From NCBI RefSeq assembly GCF_002879885.1, contig NZ_PNYA01000038.1, forward strand, positions 1 to 64,000: a stretch of DNA of 64,000 bases. Direction: 5' to 3'. The notes beneath the pieces were generated by a model. The model saw only the letters and a program-made list of their open reading frames with translations. It made no database searches and was not told the DNA's origin. A program made the translations under genes and the position numbers. Origin of the DNA: Trinickia dabaoshanensis (lineage in GTDB: Bacteria; Pseudomonadota; Gammaproteobacteria; Burkholderiales; Burkholderiaceae). Shown one piece after another: positions 33,039-42,120 of the stretch. Numbering within the stretch: position 1 is the stretch's first letter; every line of letters starts with the position of its first letter.

Positions 33039-33153
33039 GGGATTTAAAAGGCGTCGAATCGGTGTACGGCCGTCTCCGTTGCACGGCCTAATAGACGCCA
33101 CCCCATGATCGAGGTACACTCTAGCCTATCAAAATGATAGGTGAGTGTGAATC

Positions 33154-33459
33154 ATTCATCCTTCCAAGCGTCAACTCGAAAAGCATGTCCGCTCTTGCGC
33201 GCAGGTCACCTCGAATATCGTCTTCGTGCACCACGCCCGCGAGCGAATGCGGCAGCGCAAAATCAACGACCCTATGGTGCTCGAAACGCTGCGCAAGGGC
33301 GTGCTCGACCGAGAACCGGAGCCGGACATGAGGGCCGACGGCCTGCGTTGCGTGATGGAGCGTTATGTTGCCGGCGTTCACGTCGGAGTGGTCGTGTTGG
33401 TCGAACATCCCGCGCCGGAATTGACCGTGATCACCGTTATCGACATCAAGAAAGGGTGA
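33154..33459 (+). CDS. DUF4258-domain protein, toxin-like
   Basis: The product is about 101 residues. From 33226 it reads VHHARERMRQRKINDPMVLE, then CVMERYVAGVHVGVVVLVEH and TVITVIDIKKG: the DUF4258 fold, a small alpha/beta protein with an invariant Arg/His pair (HHARERM, MERY) seen in RelE/BrnT-like toxins. The first conventional start is GTG 33226, but the frame upstream to 33151 (HPSKRQLEKHVRSCAQVTSN) looks like family sequence. It could begin at ATT 33154, with AGGTGAG about ten bases before it, hence the start is uncertain. The HTH gene follows two bases later. Confidence 0.7.
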   Translation: MHPSKRQLEKHVRSCAQVTSNIVFVHHARERMRQRKINDPMVLETLRKGVLDREPEPDMRADGLRCVMERYVAGVHVGVVVLVEHPAPELTVITVIDIKKG

Positions 33460-33461
33460 AC

Positions 33462-33932
33462 ATGTACCACTACACAGACGGCGGTCTCAAAAACGTGTGG
33501 TTGGTCAACGGCTACAGAATCCACAAGACTCCCTATGGCGAGGGCGTGTCGATCGAGGACCTAGACGGCCTTTGCGCAGCAATTTGTCTTGCACTGGCGA
33601 AGAAGTGTTCGCCGTTGAGCGGCGCGGAGTTTCGTTATATTCGCAGCGCCGGCATGAAGCAATCGCAAGCGGGCTTGGCAAAGTTGCTTGGCAACAATGA
33701 GCAGGCCGTAGCCCGGTGGGAAAAATCCGGAAAGGTCCCTCGCTGGGCGGACAAGCTCGTTCGCCTTCTTTATCTCGCTCATGCGGACGGCGACGCACCC
33801 ATAGCCTCGGCCATCGAGCGGATCAACGCGATCGAGCGCGCGGCGAGAACGAAAATAGTGTTGCGCTCCGCCAAGTCGGGCTGGGCCTCGAAGCTCGAAT
33901 GCGAGGATGTGCGCGAGCGCTCGCTCACCTGA
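33462..33932 (+). CDS. HTH-domain protein, probable antitoxin partner
   Basis: The 156-residue product's N-terminal half (MYHYTDGGLKNVWLVNGYRI) is an MqsA/YgiT-like or uncharacterised domain, followed by an XRE-type HTH (IRSAGMKQSQAGLAKLLGNN, EQAVARWEKSGKVPRWAD) near residues 66-108. AAAGGG precedes ATG 33462, two bases after the DUF4258 gene ends. Toxin first, HTH antitoxin second, coupled spacing: the pair is consistent with a type II toxin-antitoxin module that represses itself. Function not demonstrated. Confidence 0.75.
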   Translation: MYHYTDGGLKNVWLVNGYRIHKTPYGEGVSIEDLDGLCAAICLALAKKCSPLSGAEFRYIRSAGMKQSQAGLAKLLGNNEQAVARWEKSGKVPRWADKLVRLLYLAHADGDAPIASAIERINAIERAARTKIVLRSAKSGWASKLECEDVRERSLT

Positions 33933-34156
33933 CTAGCTGTCAGTTCCCACCCACCCTCGGTACAAACCCTGGGAAGCCGCGGCTCGCGCCCTTCCGTGCG
34001 GGCGTTGGCGTGGATCGGCCGGCCGCGGCGCGTCATCGGCCTATTGCCTCGATGCGGCGAGCGCATTAATAATCGCGCTCGCACGAGCGACGCCCGGTCG
34101 CGGCGGTCGGAATCGCCGCCGCGCGGCAGCGGCGCTCGGCATCGAGGAGGCGAGGC

Positions 34157-34885
34157 ATGACAGACAAGCACCGAATCTTGGTTTTGGACGACGATCCGCA
34201 AGTGCGCGAATGGCTGCACAAAGTGCTGGAGGAAGCCGGGTTCGACGTATCGACGGCCGATACCGCCGCATGCATGCGCAGTTGCCTGGCGGCGGCGCCG
34301 CACGCGCTCGTGATCCTCGACCTGAAGCTGCGCGGGGAGGACGGCCTGACCATCGCGCGCGATTTACGCCGCCAATCGAGCGTGCCGATCATCATGATGA
34401 GCGGTCTCGGCGATGAGACCGACCGCGTACTCGGGCTCGAGACGGCCGCCGACGACTTCGTGACGAAACCGTTTTCGGGGCGTGAGTTGCTCGCGCGCGT
34501 GCGCGCGCAATTGCGGCGTACGACCGAACTGTCGATGCCGCGCCCGGCGAACGGCGCGGCGGGCGGCGGCCCGCGCTTCGGCTTCGATGGCTGGCTGCTC
34601 GATATGTCCTCGCGCACGCTCACCCATCACGGCGAACCATGCGCCCTCACGCAAGGCGAATTCGCCTTGCTGGCCGCGATGGTCCAACAGCCGTCGCGCG
34701 TCTGGTCGCGCGACCAACTGCTCGAACATACGCGCGGCTTCGATATCGATGTGTACGATCGCACGATCGACGTCCTGATTCTGCGGCTGCGGCGCAAGAT
34801 CGAGCCGAACCCCGCGCAACCTCAGTACATCCGCACACAGCGCGGCGCCGGCTATATGTTCGCCGCGCAAGTCGTGCGGGCCTGA
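34157..34885 (+). CDS. OmpR/PhoB-family response regulator
   Basis: The 242-residue product has a receiver domain (1-120) with acidic pocket DDD at 11-13, phospho-acceptor Asp55 (VILDLKLRGEDG), and Lys near 105 in FVTKPF. A C-terminal winged HTH has ALTQGEFALLAAMVQQPSRV, YDRTIDVLILRLRRKIE and TQRGAGYMFA, typical of OmpR/PhoB. The partner kinase starts five bases later. Targets are unknown; the adjacent sugar operon is a candidate but no evidence beyond proximity supports it. Confidence 0.92.
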   Translation: MTDKHRILVLDDDPQVREWLHKVLEEAGFDVSTADTAACMRSCLAAAPHALVILDLKLRGEDGLTIARDLRRQSSVPIIMMSGLGDETDRVLGLETAADDFVTKPFSGRELLARVRAQLRRTTELSMPRPANGAAGGGPRFGFDGWLLDMSSRTLTHHGEPCALTQGEFALLAAMVQQPSRVWSRDQLLEHTRGFDIDVYDRTIDVLILRLRRKIEPNPAQPQYIRTQRGAGYMFAAQVVRA

Positions 34886-34889
34886 CGCC

Positions 34890-37487
34890 ATGCGCCCGCC
34901 CTTGGCTCGGCTCGCGCCGCCGAGCGTGCGCGCCAAGCTGGTCGCGACGTTCTTGCTCCTGTTCGCGATCACGCTTGCCGTGGTCGTCGTCGGCGTGCGC
35001 GGCATGCAGGCCAATCAAAAAGCGCTCGACGAATACGAAGCCAACGTCGTTCCCGAAATCGCGCGCGCGCTCGAATTGTCCGATAAGGTCGCACAGCTCG
35101 CGGCGGTGGCCCCCAGCACGACGATGACGGCATCGCCCGACCTCTTGCATAGCGATACGGATCTGCTGCGCGGGCTCTTGGCCGATATCCGGCGCTTGGC
35201 GCCGGACCCGCGCGGCAAATCCGGTGCCGACCTCGAAGTGCTCGATGACCTCGACGCGATCGACGAAGACTTGCCCCGGCTGCTCGCCGTGTCGGGCCGC
35301 CAACGCCAACTCGCCGACGAACTCACGAAGTTGCGCGCCACCGCGGACCGCATCGGCGACAGCATCGCGCGGCGCAAACAGATCGTGGCGCAAGGCGCGC
35401 CGACCTTGATCGAGGTGTGGGCGCGCACGACCGGCGCGCTGCAGGCAGCCGATTCCGCCGAGCTCGGCAGCGCCGAAAGCGACAACGAAGCGCTGTGGCT
35501 GCAGGTGCGCGCGCGCGGCGAAGACAAGCGCGAGCCGGAACTGGCCGCGGCACTGGAGCGGATCGACGGCGGCGAGCGCAGCGTGTTCGACGTGCGCCGC
35601 GAGTTCTTGGCCAGCGAAGCGCAGACGAATTACCTCGTTACGCTATTGCGCGGCCACGCGGATCACCTGAGCGGAAAATCGGCGCGCTACGTCGAGCGCT
35701 TACGGCAATTCGCGCACGAGCGCAGCGAAAAAGTGCGGCGCGTCGCCGTATCGAGCCAATCGGGGCTGCTGTTGCTGGCGGTCGCCGGCGTCGCCGTGGC
35801 GTTGGCAGGCGTGGCCTACGTCAACCGGATCTTGCGCAAATTGCAAGCGATGACGCGCGTGATGGCGCGGCTCGCCGCCGGGGATGCGTCGGGGCAAATA
35901 CCGTCGACGCATCGTCCCGATGAAATCGGCGAACTCGCGCGCGCATTCGAGGTGTTTCGCACGAACTTGCACGAGAACGAGCGATTGACGCAAGGGCTCG
36001 AGGCGCAGCGGCGCTTGCAGGCGTCGGTGTTTAACACGATGAACGACGGCGTCTCGGTTCACGATGCGCGCGGCTGCTTGATTGCATGGAATCCCACCTT
36101 CGCCAAGCTGCTCGGGTTCGCGCACGATGCGCCGAGGAAAGGAATGACGCTCGCCGAGTTGCGCCACGCGATCGCCGCGCCGGCGCGCTGGCGGCAAGTC
36201 TCGCGGCAAACGGCAACCCACAGCGCCGACGGCGTGCGCATCGCCGCTTCGGCCGAGCTGCATATCCGAGGGCGCTTGATGCTCGAGTTTCACTGCCAGC
36301 CCTTGCCCGACGGCGGCTGGGTAGCGGTGTGCCGCGATTTGACGAGCCGCCGCGCCGTCGAAGCCGAGCTCATGCACGCACAAAAAATGGACGTCCTCGG
36401 CCAACTGACGGGCGGCGTCGCGCATGACTTCAACAACTTCCTCGTGGCCATACTCGGCAATCTCGAGTTGCTGCTGCCGCGCTTGAACGATAGCGGGGCC
36501 GAGCACGTGATGGCCGACCGGGCGCGGCGAGCGGCCGAGCGCGCGTCCCGCCTCACACGCCGGCTGCTGGCGTTCGCGCGGCGCCAGCCGTTGCAGGCGG
36601 AGCGGATCGCGGTCGATACCATGCTCGCCGAGATGCTCGATCTCATCGAGTACTCGGCGGGGCTGCGCACCGAAGTGGCGCTCGCCCAATCGGAAGCGGC
36701 GAGTTGGGTCGAAGTCGATCGCGGCCAACTCGAAAACGCGATCCTGAACTTGACCTTGAACAGCGTCGCGGCGATGCCCGAAGGCGGCAGGCTGACGCTA
36801 TCTGTGCGCCGCGACGACGCGCTGCCGACGATGAACGCCCAGCACTCCGTCGTGTTGAGCGTCGCCGATACGGGATGCGGTATCGCGCCGATGTTGCTCG
36901 ATAAAGTCGTCGAGCCGTTCTTTACGACGAAAGCCGCCGGCGAGGGCAGCGGCCTCGGCTTGAGCAGCGTCTACGGCTTCGTGCGTCAAAGCGGCGGCGA
37001 CTTGCGCATCCAAAGCGTGGTGGGCCGCGGCACGACGGTCGAGCTATGGCTGCCGGCCAGCGAGGGCCCGCCGGCGAAGGCCGCGCGTGCCGACGCCACG
37101 CGGCGCGCAAGCGGCTGTCACGACGCGGCCCGTCAAGGTATGCGCGTGCTCGTCGTCGAAGACGATCCCGAAGTGCGCGATACGACGCTGACCCAATTCC
37201 AGGCCCTCGGCGCCGAGGCGCAGGCGGTCGCGACGGTGGACGAAGCGCTGTCGTGGCTCGATCTGCACGGCATCGTGACGCTCGTGCTGTCCGACATCTC
37301 GCTCGGCGCGAGCGGAAGCGGTATCGATCTCGCCGCCCGCATCGCCGCGCGCTGGCCTGCCCAACGTATCGCACTGACCTCGGGTTTGCCGCCGGAGGTC
37401 CATCAAAGCCATCCCGACTGGCGGCCCGATCTGCCGTTCGTTCCCAAGCCCTTCGATCTCGCGGCGCTCGCCGCGCTGCTGCCCTGA
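34890..37487 (+). CDS. Hybrid sensor histidine kinase with C-terminal receiver
   Basis: The 865-residue product has a membrane helix near 17-38, a long periplasmic helical region (to about 290) with no recognised ligand motif, a second helix near 293-315, and HAMP (to about 365). A PAS-like domain (NTMNDGVSVHDARGCLIAWN) comes next, then HisKA with phospho-His about 512 (GGVAHDFNN). HATPase has N, G1 and G2 boxes (LENAILNLTLNSVAAM, DTGCGIAP, GEGSGLGLSSVYG), and a receiver about 750-865 contains VLSDISLG. There is no HPt domain, so phosphate probably passes directly to the upstream regulator. The periplasmic sensor is TorS/NarX-like in helical character; the signal is unknown. Confidence 0.92.
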   Translation: MRPPLARLAPPSVRAKLVATFLLLFAITLAVVVVGVRGMQANQKALDEYEANVVPEIARALELSDKVAQLAAVAPSTTMTASPDLLHSDTDLLRGLLADIRRLAPDPRGKSGADLEVLDDLDAIDEDLPRLLAVSGRQRQLADELTKLRATADRIGDSIARRKQIVAQGAPTLIEVWARTTGALQAADSAELGSAESDNEALWLQVRARGEDKREPELAAALERIDGGERSVFDVRREFLASEAQTNYLVTLLRGHADHLSGKSARYVERLRQFAHERSEKVRRVAVSSQSGLLLLAVAGVAVALAGVAYVNRILRKLQAMTRVMARLAAGDASGQIPSTHRPDEIGELARAFEVFRTNLHENERLTQGLEAQRRLQASVFNTMNDGVSVHDARGCLIAWNPTFAKLLGFAHDAPRKGMTLAELRHAIAAPARWRQVSRQTATHSADGVRIAASAELHIRGRLMLEFHCQPLPDGGWVAVCRDLTSRRAVEAELMHAQKMDVLGQLTGGVAHDFNNFLVAILGNLELLLPRLNDSGAEHVMADRARRAAERASRLTRRLLAFARRQPLQAERIAVDTMLAEMLDLIEYSAGLRTEVALAQSEAASWVEVDRGQLENAILNLTLNSVAAMPEGGRLTLSVRRDDALPTMNAQHSVVLSVADTGCGIAPMLLDKVVEPFFTTKAAGEGSGLGLSSVYGFVRQSGGDLRIQSVVGRGTTVELWLPASEGPPAKAARADATRRASGCHDAARQGMRVLVVEDDPEVRDTTLTQFQALGAEAQAVATVDEALSWLDLHGIVTLVLSDISLGASGSGIDLAARIAARWPAQRIALTSGLPPEVHQSHPDWRPDLPFVPKPFDLAALAALLP

Positions 37488-37513
37488 GCGGGGGCGATGC
37501 CGCCATCGTTGCG

Positions 37514-37565
37514 CAATTGTTTCGATTGTTAATGGCGCGCATGGTTTTCGCAATTTTCGATTAAC
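37514..37565. repeat. Imperfect direct repeats upstream of the sugar operon
   Basis: GCAATTGTTTCGATTGTTAA (37514-37533) and GCAATTTTCGATTAA (37551-37565) share GCAATT, TTCGATT and TTAA in order. They lie in the 204-base gap before the binding-protein gene and may be operator half-sites for a sugar regulator not encoded in the window. Confidence 0.35.
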
Positions 37566-37691
37566 GCGGCTCGTGTCTCATACGCATGACGGCGAAGCGG
37601 CAATGCGAAGATGCGGCGCCCGGCAGCCGGCGGCGCGGCCCTGTCAACGCGCCGCAGCCTATACCCATTCGAAAAATACAGGAGACACTCG

Positions 37692-38960
37692 ATGTTCAAG
37701 TTCAGGGCAGGCGCGGTGGCCATCGCCGCGGCGCTCGCGGCCGGCAGCGCCGGTGCGGCAACGTTGCGGCTCGTGTGCGGTTCGAGCGGGATCGATCAAA
37801 ATAGCTGCGAAAGCGCCGCCAAGGCATGGGCGCAAAAGACCGGCAATCAGGTCGAATTCGTCAGCGTGCCCAACAATTCGAGCGAAGCGCTCGCGCTGTA
37901 CGAACAATTGCTCAGCAGCGGCTCCGATAAGCTGGACGTCTTGCAGATCGATACGGTGTGGCCGGGAATCTTGGCCAACCAGCTCGTCGATCTGAAGCCC
38001 TACCTCAAGGACCGCGTTGCCGATTATTTCCCCAGCGCGATCGCCAACGATACGGTGGGCGGCAAGCTCGTCGCCGTGCCTTGGTACATCGACACGGGGA
38101 TGCTGTACTACCGCAAGGATCTGCTCGAGAAGTACCACATGAAGGTCCCGGCCACGTGGGAGGAACTGGCCGCGACGGCCCGCAAGATCCAAGACGCCGA
38201 ACGCGCGGCGGGCGACGAAAAAATGTGGGGCTACGTATGGCAAGGCCGAGCCTACGAGGGGCTGACCTGCGATGCGCTCGAATGGGTGAGCAGCTACAAC
38301 GGCGGCGGCATCATCGACGCCCAAGGCCACGTGACCATCGATAATCCGGGCGCGGCCAAGGCGTTGGAGACGGCCTCGAAGTGGGTGGGCACGATCACGC
38401 CCAAGGCCGTGCTGAACTACGGCGAAGAAGAAGCGCGCGGCGTGTTCCAGTCGGGCGATGCCGTGTTCATGCGCAATTGGCCGTATGTCTGGTCGATCGC
38501 GAACAAGGACGGCAGCCCTGTCAAAGGCAAGATCGGGGTCGCGCCGCTGCCCAAGGGCGGCACCGACGGCCAGCAGGCGGCCGCGCTAGGTGGTTGGCAC
38601 CTGGCGGTCTCGCGCTATTCGCCCAATCCCAAACTCGCTGCCGATCTCGTGCTGTATCTGTCGAGCGCGGAAGTCGAGAAGCAGCGCGCGGTCGATGCGT
38701 CGTTCAATCCGACGATTCCGGCGCTCTACAAGGACAAGGACGTCCTCAAGGCGAACCCGTTCATGGCCGACATGCTGCCCACCTTCAGCACGGCCGTCGC
38801 GCGCCCGTCCACGATTGCCGGGACCAAGTACAACCAGGTCAGCAATCAGTTTTGGAATGCCGCGCACGACGTGCTTTCGGGCTCGGCGAGCGCCTCGGGC
38901 GCCCTTGCCCGGCTGGCTGCTTCGCTGCAACGGCTCGCGCCGGCCGGCGATTGGCATTGA
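37692..38960 (+). CDS. thuE: Sugar ABC transporter substrate-binding protein (ThuE-like)
   Basis: The 422-residue product has a signal peptide (MFKFRAGAVAIAAALAAGS) and the family-1 (MalE-like) fold: VDTVWPGI-like DTVWPGILANQLVDLKPYL, VPWYIDTGMLYYRKDLLEK, YVWQGRAYEGLTCDALEWV, FQSGDAVFMRNWPY. These motifs are those of trehalose/maltose-type binding proteins (ThuE, AglE). GGAG precedes ATG 37692. It is first gene of thuE-F-G-K-A-B-lamB; the specificity is inferred from the ThuA/ThuB partners, and sucrose or maltitol are alternatives. Confidence 0.88.
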   Translation: MFKFRAGAVAIAAALAAGSAGAATLRLVCGSSGIDQNSCESAAKAWAQKTGNQVEFVSVPNNSSEALALYEQLLSSGSDKLDVLQIDTVWPGILANQLVDLKPYLKDRVADYFPSAIANDTVGGKLVAVPWYIDTGMLYYRKDLLEKYHMKVPATWEELAATARKIQDAERAAGDEKMWGYVWQGRAYEGLTCDALEWVSSYNGGGIIDAQGHVTIDNPGAAKALETASKWVGTITPKAVLNYGEEEARGVFQSGDAVFMRNWPYVWSIANKDGSPVKGKIGVAPLPKGGTDGQQAAALGGWHLAVSRYSPNPKLAADLVLYLSSAEVEKQRAVDASFNPTIPALYKDKDVLKANPFMADMLPTFSTAVARPSTIAGTKYNQVSNQFWNAAHDVLSGSASASGALARLAASLQRLAPAGDWH

Positions 38961-39032
38961 ACGCCGGCCCGCGAGTCGGCGGGCCGAATCGAGACACGCA
39001 GGGCTCAGGACGCGAGAACGTGAGCAGCATCG

Positions 39033-40010
39033 ATGGAGACGATCGACGTGAGAAGCGGAACGCTGACGCTTAGGACTCCTACCTACTCGAAAGAGAAGGC
39101 AAGCGCGGGTACGCGCGAAAGTGCGCTGACCCGCGCGCGCCGCCGCCAAGCATGGCTCATGATGCTGCCGGCGCTCGCGGCCTTGACAGCGGTGGCCGGC
39201 TGGCCGTTGGCGCGTACCGCCTGGTTCAGCTTGACCGACGCGCAATTGTCCGACCTCGCGCATTGGCATTTCGTCGGGCTTGCGAACTACATCGGCCCGG
39301 CGGGCGTGCTGCGCGATCCCGATTGGTGGCATGCCTGCGCGACGACGGTCATGTTCGCGCTCATGTCGGTGTCGCTGGAGACCCTGGCCGGACTGGCGGT
39401 GGCCTTGTTGCTCGATACGCCCTCGCGAATCCGCACCGTGCTGCGCGCCGCCGTGCTCGTGCCGTGGGCGATTCCGACGGTGGTATCCGCGAAGATCTGG
39501 AGCTGGATGCTCAACGACCAGTTCGGCATCGTCAACGCGATGCTTCAGTCGGCCGGCTTTATCCACGCGCCGCTTGCGTTCACCGCCGACGCCCGGCTCG
39601 TGTTTCCGACGATCGTGCTCGTCGATGTGTGGAAAACCACGCCGTTCATGGCGCTGCTGATGCTCGCCGCGCTGCAAACCGTGCCGCGCGATTGCTACGA
39701 AGCCGCGCGTATCGACGGCGTGCCGCGCGCGCGCGTCTTCGCCCGTGTGACGCTGCCGCTGATCTGGCCCGGCGTGCTCGTTGCGATGGTGTTTCGTTCG
39801 CTCGATGCGCTGCGCGTGTTCGATCTCATTTACGTGATGACCTCGAACAGCCGCGCGACCAAGAGCATGTCGGTGTACGTGCGTGAACAGTTGATCGATT
39901 TTCAGCAGGTGGGTTTCGGGTCCGCGGCGGCCGTGCTGCTGTTCCTCGCCATCGTCCTGTTCACGGTCGGCTACATGGCGCTGAACCGCAACCGCATGCA
40001 AGGCAACTGA
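39033..40010 (+). CDS. thuF: Sugar ABC transporter permease (ThuF/MalF-like)
   Basis: The product has 325 residues and six membrane helices. A charged N-terminus precedes LMMLPALAALTAVAGWPLAR. EAA-loop motif EAARIDGVPRARVFARVTLP couples to the ATPase. The EAA loop, WAIPTVVSAKIWSWMLNDQF and AMVFRSLDALRVFDLIYVMT are characteristic of MalF-like permeases. It lies 72 bases after the binding protein and one base before the next permease. Confidence 0.92.
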   Translation: METIDVRSGTLTLRTPTYSKEKASAGTRESALTRARRRQAWLMMLPALAALTAVAGWPLARTAWFSLTDAQLSDLAHWHFVGLANYIGPAGVLRDPDWWHACATTVMFALMSVSLETLAGLAVALLLDTPSRIRTVLRAAVLVPWAIPTVVSAKIWSWMLNDQFGIVNAMLQSAGFIHAPLAFTADARLVFPTIVLVDVWKTTPFMALLMLAALQTVPRDCYEAARIDGVPRARVFARVTLPLIWPGVLVAMVFRSLDALRVFDLIYVMTSNSRATKSMSVYVREQLIDFQQVGFGSAAAVLLFLAIVLFTVGYMALNRNRMQGN

Positions 40011-40011
40011 C

Positions 40012-40842
40012 ATGAAAAAGCATCCGCTTGAGCGTGCGTCGTACGCGGTCCTCTCGGCGCTCGTACTCATCGTCGCGCTGTTTCCGTTCGTCTACATGAT
40101 CAGCACGTCGCTCAAGCATGGCGATGCGCTTTACGACACGTCGCTGCTCGTGGCGCATCCCGCGCTCGACAACTACCGTCAATTGTTTCGGGACCAGCCG
40201 TTCGGCGCCTATCTGCTGAATTCGGCCGTCGTCGCGGGGGGCACCGTCGCGCTTTCGATCCTGGTGTCGGTGCCGGCGGCCTATGCGCTCGGGCGTGTGT
40301 CGTTCAAGGGGCGCGGGGTATTGCTGATGTGCATCCTCGGCGTATCGATGTTTCCGCAAGTGGCGATCCTCTCGGGCCTGTTCGAACTCGTTCGCGCGAT
40401 GGGGCTATACGACCACCTGGCCGCGCTTGCGCTGTCCGATCTCGTCTTTACGCTGCCGTTCACGATTTGGGTGCTCGTGACGTTCATGCGCGAATTGCCG
40501 CGCGAGCTCGAGGAAGCAGCGCTCGTCGACGGCGTAGGTGTCATGACGATGATCTTCCGCGTGTTCATGCCGCTGCTGCGGCCGGCGCTGGCCGCCACCG
40601 CGCTGCTGGCGTTCGTCGCAGCGTGGAACGAGTTTCTGTTCGCGCTGACGTTCACGATTTCATCGAGCGAACGCACCGTGCCCGTGGCAATCACGATGGT
40701 GAGCGGCGCCAGCAGCTTCGAATTGCCGTGGGGCGCCATCATGGCCGCCTCCGTCATCGTGACCGTGCCGCTCGTGGCGCTCGTGCTCGTATTTCAACGT
40801 CATATCGTGTCCGGGCTGACCGCCGGTGCGATCAAGGGATGA
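40012..40842 (+). CDS. thuG: Sugar ABC transporter permease (ThuG/MalG-like)
   Basis: The product has 276 residues and six membrane helices. The EAA motif EEAALVDGVGVMTMIFRVFM and the C-terminal VTVPLVALVLVFQRHIVSG ending with the usual GLTAGAIKG are MalG hallmarks. It pairs with the preceding MalF-like permease in the transmembrane channel. The start ATG is 1 base after the stop of thuF. Confidence 0.92.
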   Translation: MKKHPLERASYAVLSALVLIVALFPFVYMISTSLKHGDALYDTSLLVAHPALDNYRQLFRDQPFGAYLLNSAVVAGGTVALSILVSVPAAYALGRVSFKGRGVLLMCILGVSMFPQVAILSGLFELVRAMGLYDHLAALALSDLVFTLPFTIWVLVTFMRELPRELEEAALVDGVGVMTMIFRVFMPLLRPALAATALLAFVAAWNEFLFALTFTISSSERTVPVAITMVSGASSFELPWGAIMAASVIVTVPLVALVLVFQRHIVSGLTAGAIKG

Positions 40843-40885
40843 GCGCGAGCCCATCGACGATAGAACCGATAGCTGGAGAGAACGA

Positions 40886-42022
40886 ATGAGCCGTATCGAA
40901 CTAACGGGTTTGCGCAAGAACTTCGGTACGACGCCGGTGCTGGCCGACGTCGATTTGGATATCGCCCCGGGGGAGTTTTGTGTGTTCATCGGGCCGTCCG
41001 GCTGCGGCAAATCCACCTTGCTCAGGCTCGTCGCCGGATTGGAAGAGCCGAGCGCGGGCGACATCCTGATCGAAGGCCGGCGCGTGAACGAACTGGCGCC
41101 GGCGCAGCGCGATATCGCGATGGTGTTCCAAAGTTATGCGCTGTATCCGCACATGACCGTCTACGAAAACATGGCGTTCGGCTTGCGCCACCTGCGTCTG
41201 CCGAAAGGCGAGGTCGATCGGCGGGTGCAAGTCGCATCGTCATCGCTGCGCCTAACGGAGTTGCTCGAGCGCAAGCCCGCGGCGCTTTCGGGCGGCCAGC
41301 GGCAACGCGTCGCCATCGGCCGGGCGATCGTGCGCAAGCCCAAAGTGTTCCTGTTCGACGAGCCGCTTTCGAATCTCGATGCCTCGCTGCGCGTCAAAAC
41401 GCGCGTCGAAATCGCGCGCCTGCATCGCGAACTCGGGCAGGTCAGCATGATCTACGTGACCCACGATCAGGTCGAAGCGATGACGCTGGCCGACAAGATC
41501 GTGCTGTTGCGCCCGCTCGAAGGCCGTACCGGTGTCGCGAGCATCGCGCAAGTGGGAACGCCGCTCGAGCTGTACCACCGGCCCGCCAACTCGTTCGTGG
41601 CCGGGTTCATCGGCTCGCCGTCGATGAACTTCGTGAGCGCGGCGGCGGCCGGGACCGCCGCGGGCGAGGTGCGGGCGGTCGCCGGCGAGACGGTGCTGCG
41701 CGCGGCCGTATCGGGAGAGGGATTGATCGCGGGGACGCCCGTGACCCTCGGCATTCGGCCCGAGCACGTGCGTGTCGGCAGCGGCCCGATGACGGGCCAG
41801 GTCACGCACGTCGAGCGCATGGGCGAGCACACCTATGTCTACCTCGATACGTCGCTCGGCGCGCAACCGATCGTCGCCAAGACGGCGCCGTCCGTCGTCG
41901 GCATCGGCGAGCGTCTTCGTTTCGATCTTCCGGCCGATGCGCTGCACCTGTTCCATGCGGACGGACACGCGGCGCAGCGCATCGCGCTCGAACCCGACGA
42001 ACGGTGGCTCGCGACGGCTTAG
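40886..42022 (+). CDS. thuK: Sugar ABC transporter ATP-binding protein (ThuK/MalK-like)
   Basis: The 378-residue product has Walker A GPSGCGKST, Q-loop MVFQSYALYPHM, signature ALSGGQRQRVAIGRA, Walker B KVFLFDEPLSNLDA and the switch His in YVTHDQVEAMT. The C-terminal regulatory OB domain of MalK type includes LGIRPEHV. It powers the permeases ThuF/ThuG. GGAGAG lies five bases before ATG 40886. A MalK-type domain this long can bind regulators, as MalK does. Confidence 0.93.
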   Translation: MSRIELTGLRKNFGTTPVLADVDLDIAPGEFCVFIGPSGCGKSTLLRLVAGLEEPSAGDILIEGRRVNELAPAQRDIAMVFQSYALYPHMTVYENMAFGLRHLRLPKGEVDRRVQVASSSLRLTELLERKPAALSGGQRQRVAIGRAIVRKPKVFLFDEPLSNLDASLRVKTRVEIARLHRELGQVSMIYVTHDQVEAMTLADKIVLLRPLEGRTGVASIAQVGTPLELYHRPANSFVAGFIGSPSMNFVSAAAAGTAAGEVRAVAGETVLRAAVSGEGLIAGTPVTLGIRPEHVRVGSGPMTGQVTHVERMGEHTYVYLDTSLGAQPIVAKTAPSVVGIGERLRFDLPADALHLFHADGHAAQRIALEPDERWLATA

Positions 42023-42120
42023 GCTGAACGATCAAAGACACGGCGACACCCATTTCACGCGGCCTCGGGCGCATGGCCGCACCCTCTTTTAGCGCCTCAA
42101 TTGTCCATGAAAGGTTAGGA

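Noticed and set aside
33022-33510. ORF 33263-region leftward alternatives near the TA pair and antisense ORFs at 33121-33408
   Set aside because: They overlap the DUF4258 gene in other frames and show no family-like sequence.
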